Source: Pegoplata infirma (Eukaryota; Arthropoda; Insecta; Diptera; Anthomyiidae). From it: a stretch of 64,000 nucleotides of DNA. The notes below the pieces were generated by a model. The model was not told the origin of the DNA. It did not search any database and worked only from the letters and a program-made list of their open reading frames with translations. Both the position numbers and the translations under genes were made by a program. The stretch lies in contig OY992536.1 in NCBI GenBank assembly GCA_963921195.1, positions 178,692,995 to 178,756,994 of the forward strand, in the 5' to 3' direction. Shown piece by piece: positions 56,286-64,000 of the stretch (the first letter of the stretch is position 1; every line of letters starts with the position of its first letter).

Positions 56286-57140
56286 ACATTTTTATACCCT
56301 CCACTCTAGTGATAGAGGGTATATATAAGTTTGTTATTCCGTTTGTAACACCTCGAAATATTGGTCTAGGACCCCATAAAGTATATATATTCATGATCCT
56401 CGATCGATTTTAAGACGATCTAGCGATGTCCGTCCTTCCGTCCGTCCTTCCGTCCGTCCGTCTCTCCGTCTGTCTGTTGAAAACACGCTAACTTTTGAAA
56501 GACTTCACAAAGGCTCCTGTAGTTTGGCATATATGTTGGGCATTTACCTGGTCAGGTTGGTATTGCAATCCAGCGAAATCGGTCCAGTGGTTTAAAAGTT
56601 ATAAGCAAATGAGTGAATTTCGGCATGGGTTTTTCTGGAATTTACGAGATAAAACAAACGATAACTTTCGAATGGCAATTCTGAGGGTGCTGAAGTGTGG
56701 CATATATATTTGCCGTTACTCTGGTCCGGTTCGTTTTAAAGCTAAATCGGTCCAGTGGTTCAAAAGTTATTAGCAAACCCGTAAATTTGAGATTAGTTTC
56801 ACCTTAAATTCATGTGTTGAAAACCCGTTAAACATGTTTTAAAAACATTTGTAATTCACAAAAATATTTTACAAGGTATTTTTGTCTTTAAAAAATATTT
56901 TTAAACTAAAACAAAAAAAAAAAAAATACTCAAAAAAAATTTTACACTCAAAAAAAAAAAATTAGTAAATTATTTTTTTTTTTTAAATATTACTAAAAAC
57001 AGTTTTTTTACACAAAATAAAATATTTCTAATCAAAAGTGTTATTTTTTCACGTTAGAAAATTTACTATCACTTAAATAGGGCATTGTGGCGGGTATTCA
57101 TAGATTCGGCCATGTCGAATTTTACTTTTCTACTTGTTTT
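56286..57140 (-). mobile_element. HINE-1, full-length copy 3
   Basis: On the minus strand all parts are present: start ACAAGTAGAAAAGTAAAATT, hairpin ATTCGACATGGCCGAAT, GAACCACTGGACCGATTT twice (56580 and 56750 regions), a GTCC/GTCT tract at 56428-56480, GACCCCATAAAGTATATATA and the 3' hairpin (56292-56322). It lies about 150 bp from another copy in the same orientation. Confidence 0.85.
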
Positions 57141-58570
57141 CCTCTGACTTTTTTTTCTAGCTTGAGAAAAACTTTTATCTGAACTTTGTTTGCTCTAAAT
57201 TCGAGCAATTTCGAAGGGTACCACGGGTTAAAAATCAAATTTGGCTCGAATTAATTTTTACTAAACACTTTTCACAAGCTCTATGAAAGGGACAAGGAAA
57301 AGAAATTTTGATATTTTTTAAAAAAAACTTTTTAAACGTAGGTCAAAACCATATTTTTTTCAAGTTTTAAACAGCGATGTCTCGAAAACCATTTTACCGA
57401 TGTTATTTTTTTGATATGATATGTTCAACACATCAAAATCAATAAACATAACATGTCGCAAGTCATATTTTTATTTTATTTTTTTTTTATTTTCAAATAT
57501 CAAAAACTTTGATTACCGGACGGCTTCCGATTGGCCACAAATTTCCACCACATAGCTTTTAAGTCCAGTGAATTAAAAATTTGTTCGGACACTTCAGAAA
57601 ATCAAAAGTTGGAGAAAAATGCTACCCTACTCTGATAAGAGGGTATAAAATTCTTGGAAAATTTTAAAAAGTTCAAATCAGAAAAAAATCTGATAAATTC
57701 ACAAAAAATCACAAATTACGGATAAATCTAAAATTTTTCACTATATAAAAAACGTATTGGTCATAAAATCGGTATAATTGCATTGTGATAGTTTCTTCAC
57801 ATATCTTTTCTGCGTACATCAGTGCGTATGAGTTATAATTAATTATGGTAATTATTTATTACTCATACGTTCTGTTGCACGTTGAATTGAATATATAAAA
57901 AAAAGTTCAGTGTGAAATGCTTCATATGTGTGCGGTATGTGATTTAAAAACTATTTCATTGTCATAATGATGGCTTATCATAAGTTAATTAATCACACAT
58001 CTATCCATATTATTATTAGAAACGTTTTACATGTCATTTTATCTATCATTAAAAGCTTTTCATCTATGGAAATTCTAAAATAATTGCCGGTGTAAAATTG
58101 AACACATGAACACAATCTCGCCAAAATGCGTGTGTTGTGAATACAAATACATAGATACGATATTTAAACGATGTAATTGCTGTGTAAGTACACGTTGGTA
58201 ATTACAATAATGATAAGCATAGGTACAATATATTTTAAGTGCCAATACACATATGATCAAAGGGGGACACAATTTTAGCAAAATAAGTGGACTTTAAGGG
58301 GATTCACAATTTGGAATTTTTTTATTTTTTTGTTATTTAATATTTCAATTAAAAGTATTTTTTGTATATGCGCTGCTAAAAATTTCATAAAAAAAAAATC
58401 AGAAATAAAAATCTAGTTAAACAAAATTAACATATAGCATTCTCTTAAAAAGCTTAATTTAAAACGACTCCTTCTCCTAAACATTATTCAAAATCAGCTG
58501 CCACTATACAGCAAAAACGGGTAGACCGATATCGGATCTGTTTTTGTTTCAGTTACTAGAGAATTAAAAA
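57141..58570. other. No gene recognised; one short hairpin
   Basis: 57240-57660 is old repeat-like sequence. A hairpin at 57822-57878 (CGTATGAGTTATAATTAATT with ATTATTTATTACTCATACG) resembles the core of 39776-39840. 57900-58570 shows no features. Confidence 0.4.
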
Positions 58571-58575
58571 CTCTA

Positions 58576-58686
58576 GTCCCTGACGTAGAGCCTTTGTAAT
58601 TTTTTTTATTTAATATTTTGTTTTAAGCAATCGATTTTTTAGATATTTGTTCATTTTTTGAGTTTAAATATGGCTACGTCAGGGAC
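58576..58686. mobile_element. Very short TA-flanked MITE (111 bp)
   Basis: GTCCCTGACGTAGAGCC and GGCTACGTCAGGGAC are inverted with one unpaired base. TA is on both sides (58574-58575, 58687-58688). The middle is A/T-rich. Tentative because it is the only copy in the window. Confidence 0.65.
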
Positions 58687-59078
58687 TATATTTTTTAATA
58701 TTCTATAAAATAAAATTAACAAAACTAAAATCAGTGAACCCCTTTTTTAAGTATCCAAGCAGCCGATTTAGCTTTTAAGAACAACACCAAATAATGAAAT
58801 TTTGACGATGACAACCCCTCATTAGAGGGTTTTGTCATAAATGTTGAAACGTTTGTTAGTGTTATGTTTATGTTATTTTTTTTGAAAATTTCTTGCACGT
58901 AGAGTTAAAACACCTCAATTCAACCGAAAAAAGTAGTATTTTTGACCCTACCACTTTCGAATTTGATGAAACTTGGAATATAGTTGGGCCCTTACAAAAA
59001 AATCATAGTGCCAAAATTTTGGACTTCTTGTAGTTTTTCTTCCCGAGTTATGGGGTCTTGAAAATTGGCAAAATCGTA

Positions 59079-59969
59079 CACTCAAAAAAAAAAACTGTAA
59101 AGTTAGCAAAAAAAGCTTGTAAACCTACAAGAAAATTTGCTGATTTTGAACCCACAATTTTTTTGGTAAAGTTAGCAAAAACGTTTTGCTAAAAATTAGT
59201 TAACTGATTTTTTTTTATTTCAACTTAGTTCATACACATTTGAGGACCCCATTCGGTTCGGACCCGATAGGTCCAGACCCCGATGGGCCTAGACCTACTT
59301 GGGTTCCTTAAAAATCGTCATAGTTTTTGATCCAAAATTAGTGTCCGTTTCGCTCTCCCTTGCTTAGTTTTTAAGATACGTGATTTTAGGAGACCACCGG
59401 GGTTTTGAGAATTACAAAACTCGATAACTTCAAAAATATTACTCGGGGAGCTTTTGATTATTTTTCGGTTTTGTTCTACGTGTTCAGAGCTGCAAAAATG
59501 CTTTTGAACTTTTTGTTGTGTCGGCAATATTTACCGAGATATGAGCATTTTAAAATTTTCGGAAATGCTACCTTTTTTGGATCCAAATTTAGGACCCAGT
59601 GTGGACCCTACACATGTGAAGAGGACCGGCGATACTATGCAGATTCTAAGAACCAAAAATGGCCTCCATTTTGCTCTATCTATCTTAGTTTCCGAGATAG
59701 CGCCATTTTAAGTTTTCTGAAAATAAAAAAAAATTTACCATTTATTTTTGCTAATATTAGCAAAAAATCTTGTAAAAATGTTGTCAACTCAATTTCAAAT
59801 TTAGCAAAAGAAATAAGTTCAAAGTTTGTTTAAAATTGCTAATGTGCTTAATGAAGTTTACAAGAATTTTTTGCTAATATGCTAATTTCAACTAAAAATT
59901 AGCTAAAAGTTAGCTAACTAGCGTTAGCAAAAAAAAATTAGTAAATCTACTAACGTATTTTTTTGAGTG
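59079..59969 (-). mobile_element. TA-flanked MITE family B, copy 2
   Basis: Inverted, near full-length match of 10096-10950, flanked by TA (59077-59078, 59970-59971), 891 bp. Extra bases near 59515-59525 and 59680-59700 make it longer. A 142-codon open frame runs from the conserved block into the subterminal repeats. The frame is broken in copy 1 and has no recognisable domain, so I do not call it a gene. Confidence 0.8.
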
Positions 59970-60224
59970 TATATATTTGACAAAAGTGTTCTGAGATAAA
60001 TAAAGACAACTCGAAAAGTAATAACAATACAGTCTCAGTCAGGTTGCAAATAATAATGAGACAGCCTTTAAAATGGCATTATTCAGGATTTTTTTTTGAA
60101 AAAGGTCAAAGGTCATTGGTTTTAACCCTAATTTTTGGAGGGCTATATCTCAAAAAACGATATTTTTAAAAATTTTGGAAAAAATAATAATCTAATATAT
60201 AATAATAATAATAGTTTTAATCAC

Positions 60225-60422
60225 ATGATCAATTATTTTTATTTATTTTTTTTTTCTCATTATTTACAACTCATTTTTAATAAATTCCACCTAACCGAGA
60301 ACTGGTAACAATGACCGTCGTCTCGTTGTAGCGAAAAAACCAAGGTTTCTGGTGGGAATCGAAGCCACGACCCCCACGTTGAAAGGCTAGCACGCTACCA
60401 ACTAGCCTACGGGGGCCCCCTA
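60225..60422 (-). mobile_element. tRNA-derived SINE, copy 2
   Basis: It matches 8272-8470 from the GGGGCCCCCGTAGGCTAGTT head through the body to the A/T tail, with a B box changed to GGCTTCGATTCC and a few indels. Same orientation as copy 1. Two distant copies with different surroundings support a dispersed SINE. Confidence 0.8.
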
Positions 60423-60489
60423 TTTTGGAAAAAATATATGTTATTAAAGATCACATACATAAATTTGTAAATTTTCAGCATGGAGACGT

Positions 60490-60582
60490 CATTGGAACAG
60501 CCATTCGAATCAGCATGTCCGATATATATATAAATGAAGGTCGTAACTCTCGTTTATTTTTTAGTGTGCCTCAGTGTAATTT
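60490..60582 (+). mobile_element. Solo arm of the 22828-24040 palindromic family
   Basis: CAGCCATTCGAATCAGCATG to TTTTTTAGTGTGCCTCAGTG matches the right end of the large palindrome (23945-24038). The left arm is absent. Confidence 0.7.
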
Positions 60583-60660
60583 ATAAAGTTTTACTTGCAT
60601 GGGGAATATCATTTATTTAAAATATATCCCCGAACCTCAGCATGTTACCGCTTATCATTA

Positions 60661-61622
60661 GGGTGTTTCATCAAAAACTTTTTTTGGAGTTTTGCAACTC
60701 TTGTAGCGGAATATGAATTCTCATGGCCAAAAAGATTTTTGAGATTTTTTTTTAGATTTTTGGAAGGTCGGGATCAACTCGCTCAAATCAATTTTATCAA
60801 AAAAATGCGGTTATGTATGAACGTAATGTTGAATCCGTTAGACAGGTCTTCCAAATACCTTTAATTTAAAACCAAAACGATATTTGACACTTTAGTAGAA
60901 ATATTAAAAAAAATAAAATAAACTCATTTTTTACCCCATTTTACCGAAAAACGAAGGGAATCCATTAGTCGTTTTTTTGTAAAGTTGAAATAATTAACTT
61001 AAAAGATGTGCTTAGTGTTTCCAAACCGGAAAACCGGTTTTTTGGTTAACCGGCTTAGAAAAACTAACAACAACCTAGAAAAAGTCTTTTAAAGTTACTA
61101 TTTTAACTTTACAAAAAAAAACCTAGTTTTCTTTAAATTTTCGTTAAAGTAGGGGAGAAAATGAGTTTTTCCCAGTTTTTTATTTTTTTTAATATTTCTA
61201 CTAAAGTGACAATTGTCAGACTGGTTTTAAATGAAAGGTGTTTTAAAGACCTATCTAACGGACTCAACATGACGTTCATACATTTCAGGAGTTATTGAGG
61301 TTGAAACACGGGAAATTCTGATTTTTTTACTTTTAAGGTCATCTTAGTGTCCCTTGAATTTATAATTTTGCACGCGAATATTTTTTTAGAAGGCTAACAA
61401 CATTTAGAACTAATGTATCCGATTTTGTAAAAAAAAGCACCAGAGAACAAAAAAAATAAAAAAATTATATTTCATAACCTCATTTCTTGGATAAAATCGA
61501 TTTGAGCGAGTTGATCCGATCTTCTAAAAATCTCAAAAAAATCTCAAAAATCATTTTGGCCAAAAGAATATTCCGCTTCAAGAGTTGCAAAAATCCCAAA
61601 AAGAGTTTTTGATGAAACGCCC
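60661..61622. mobile_element. Long palindromic TA-flanked element
   Basis: GGGTGTTTCATCAAAAACT and AGTTTTTGATGAAACGCCC are inverted ends, with TA on both sides (60659-60660, 61623-61624). Arms of about 450 bp pair (for example ATCAACTCGCTCAAATC against GATTTGAGCGAGTTGAT) with the turn near 61060-61140, which contains AAAACCGGTTTT. Non-coding. Confidence 0.8.
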
Positions 61623-61937
61623 TACTTAACATTGCCTTGAAATAAAAATATATTTCCAACATCACATTGAAACAAGTAAGAAAGATATATTCGGCTGTGT
61701 CGAATCTTTAAATACCCTCCACAATGTTAACCAATGCACAAGACGCAGACGACCTTTATTGGCCAAAATTGATTTTATAGAAAATCATAAACACTTACAA
61801 ACAACAGAAACATATTTTGTTTTTGTATACACTTCTTTACCGTTCAAAAACAAATTTAGATAAAAATAAAAAAAAAAAACGTATTTTTAAAATTTTTTCA
61901 ATTATTTTTTGAGTTTAAATATAAAAAATTTCTTATA

Positions 61938-62085
61938 ATAGGTATATTCGATTACCTAAATTTCTTACTATTTTTGACTACAACTGGAAAGTCTTGTTAA
62001 ATTTTTGTATTAAAAAATTCCAGCTGTAGTAAAATGAGTAAAAATTAGTAGATTGTAGTAAGGTAATCGAATTGACCTAATACTC
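61938..62085. mobile_element. Small palindromic MITE (about 148 bp)
   Basis: TAGGTATATTCGATTACCTA and the inverse phrase TAAGGTAATCGAATTGACCTA pair at the ends. TGACTACAACTGGAA and TTCCAGCTGTAGT pair at the centre. It is nested in the HINE. Confidence 0.65.
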
Positions 62086-62861
62086 TACATGGAAAACAAA
62101 AAAATTATAACAATTTTTAACACAAAACCTATTTCAAACCAGAAATATTTCCAGTTTTGTAATTTTGGCCAAGAAAAGCGATGACCGGAACCATAGTGCA
62201 ATGTAAATATTTAAAAAACAAAAAAAAATATTTTATAAGTATGTATGAAAATTATATAAAAGCAACCACGTGTATGACACATACTACGTATTTTTTACTT
62301 CTATTGATATAAATAACTACTAACAAGCCAAATAAGCATCAACAACTACAAAATGGCGCGCAGCCACGTCATATCATGGAGGTTTATATTGAAACTCATC
62401 TCAATTGGTCATAGCTTCTTAACACCTTGACCGATTTTGCCATAATTGGTACCAAAATAGCCAGCAAAACGTTGAGAACAATAAAATATGAACCTATTTA
62501 AAATTTTATTTGAATATGTCAACCATGAGCCAAGATAAATCATTTTAAAGTTTTGGGTTAAATTTCTGGTGCCTCTCCCCATTGTGCGATTCCGCCCAAA
62601 TTTTTTGTGAGTGTTGGGAACGATAAAATTACATAAAATTCCAAGTTTCGTTCTCATTTATTCAACAGGTGTCAAGTTATAGCATTTTTTTGTGTAAAAT
62701 TCACCATTATTTTTGAGGTACCTTTACATTTTCACTCATATCTTTTAAAATACTTAACCGATTTAAAAAAAAATACATCAGTTTCTGCCTAGGAGAATTA
62801 CGCAACTTTTGGTACTCCAAGCGTTTAAATCAGTTCCGGATTATTGCTAAAAACGTGATTT

Positions 62862-63294
<433 letters not shown>

Positions 63295-63322
63295 TCGCTA
63301 GATCGACTTAAAATCGAATATA

Positions 63323-64000
63323 CAGTGGGCGACAATAAATTGGAAACTTTTTTATAGTAGATGAAATTTGTTAAAGACAAAGTTAACAATACTAAACGTT
63401 ATAATTATCAAACAAGTATTATAAAAAAATGTTATGTAGGTAATTTATCAAGCTTTAATTTAAGCTTAATAGCGTCCAGATTGGGAAAATAATGAATGTT
63501 TTACGAGGGTCGATGTGGAAAATGAAAAAATTTATAGACATCTTTCAGAACATTTTTAAAAAATATTTCAAAATCGATTTTTTCCAAGTTAAAACATTTG
63601 AAATTTAAAAAAAGGTCCAATAGTTTTTATTCAGTGATCAAATAATTTTTCCAACAACCCAAACAAACAGTGGAATTTTTTAAGTACAGTAGCAAAAATC
63701 CACATTTTTTGACCTCCAATTCTTTTGACCACCAATTTTTTGTTAACAAAGAAAAATTAAAAGTATCTTAATATATCCTTAGCATATACTTAAGTGTACT
63801 AAAATTAATAAATAATAACATCTTTTCTTTGTTTACAAAAAATTGGTGGTCAAAAGAATTGGAGGTCAAAAAATGTGGATTTTTGCTACTGTACTTAAAA
63901 AATTCCACTGTTTGTTTGGGTTGCTGGAAAAATTATTTGATCACTGAGTAAAAACTATTCGACCTTTTTTTAAATTTCTAATGTTTTAACTTGGAAAAAA
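63323..64000. mobile_element. TA-flanked foldback element, cut by the window end
   Basis: It starts CAGTGGGCGACAATAAATTG after TA (63321-63322). From TTTTTTCCAAGTTAAAAC (63579) the sequence is repeated inverted up to the last base, AACTTGGAAAAAA, with the turn near 63795. Long stretches pair perfectly (for example TTGACCTCCAATTCTTTTGA against its inverse). The right end should lie about 260 bp beyond the window. No coding. Confidence 0.8.

Noticed and set aside
59405..59833. 142-codon open frame in MITE family B
   Set aside because: The frame is broken in the other copy and its end is translated subterminal repeats.

Overview
The window looks like transposon-dense intergenic or intronic DNA of an insect, most likely a higher (calyptrate-type) fly. 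It is very AT-rich, introns are short, and there are many DINE-1/mini-me-like Helentron-derived repeats with a (TA)n and a (GTCY)n tract, which are typical of Diptera. The species call is inference from repeat content only. I recognise no host gene. The only long intact coding sequence is a hAT-superfamily transposase at 2494-4757, with two plausible upstream exons at 1324-1453 and 2335-2439. A degraded jockey-type LINE tail (8780-9012) and an internally deleted mariner-like element (44936-45505) are the other recognisable coding relics.

Layout. 1-5302: hAT transposase unit whose right terminus is visible at 5302; its first intron holds a MITE-like element and a Helentron fragment. 5303-12130: a 501-bp hAT MITE with a perfect 8-bp target duplication, a tRNA-derived SINE, and a roughly 35-bp minisatellite broken up by later insertions. 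12131-20870: nested TA-flanked MITEs, two of which received different secondary MITEs at the same internal TA, plus a pair of inverted 350-bp MITE copies. 20870-27820: a long palindrome, a diverged tandem array of about 147-bp period, and a HINE inserted in a HINE. 28398-31110: a striking X-L-X'-L' arrangement with 692-bp arms and an exactly repeated 205-bp module, then a hAT MITE. 33085-37935: a four-level nest in which a degenerate tandem repeat holds a palindromic MITE, which holds a 4-kb non-autonomous Helitron, which holds a 1.36-kb hAT element. 38000-46320: HINEs, a TTA-flanked large palindrome and the mariner relic. 46320-52330: a HINE holding a MITE that carries tRNA-like modules and another palindrome, then tandem repeats. 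49430-64000: a run of long palindromic elements, further HINEs (one with an expanded GACA tract of about 430 bp) and a foldback that runs off the end.

The genes do not form a pathway. What links the window is transposition: one potentially coding hAT source, five hAT-type non-autonomous elements with perfect 8-bp duplications, several TA-duplicating (Tc1/mariner-like) palindromic MITE families, rolling-circle elements (Helitron and Helentron-derived), one SINE pair and one LINE relic. Relative ages can be read from the nesting. All family names rest on termini, target duplications and motifs read by eye; no database search was possible.
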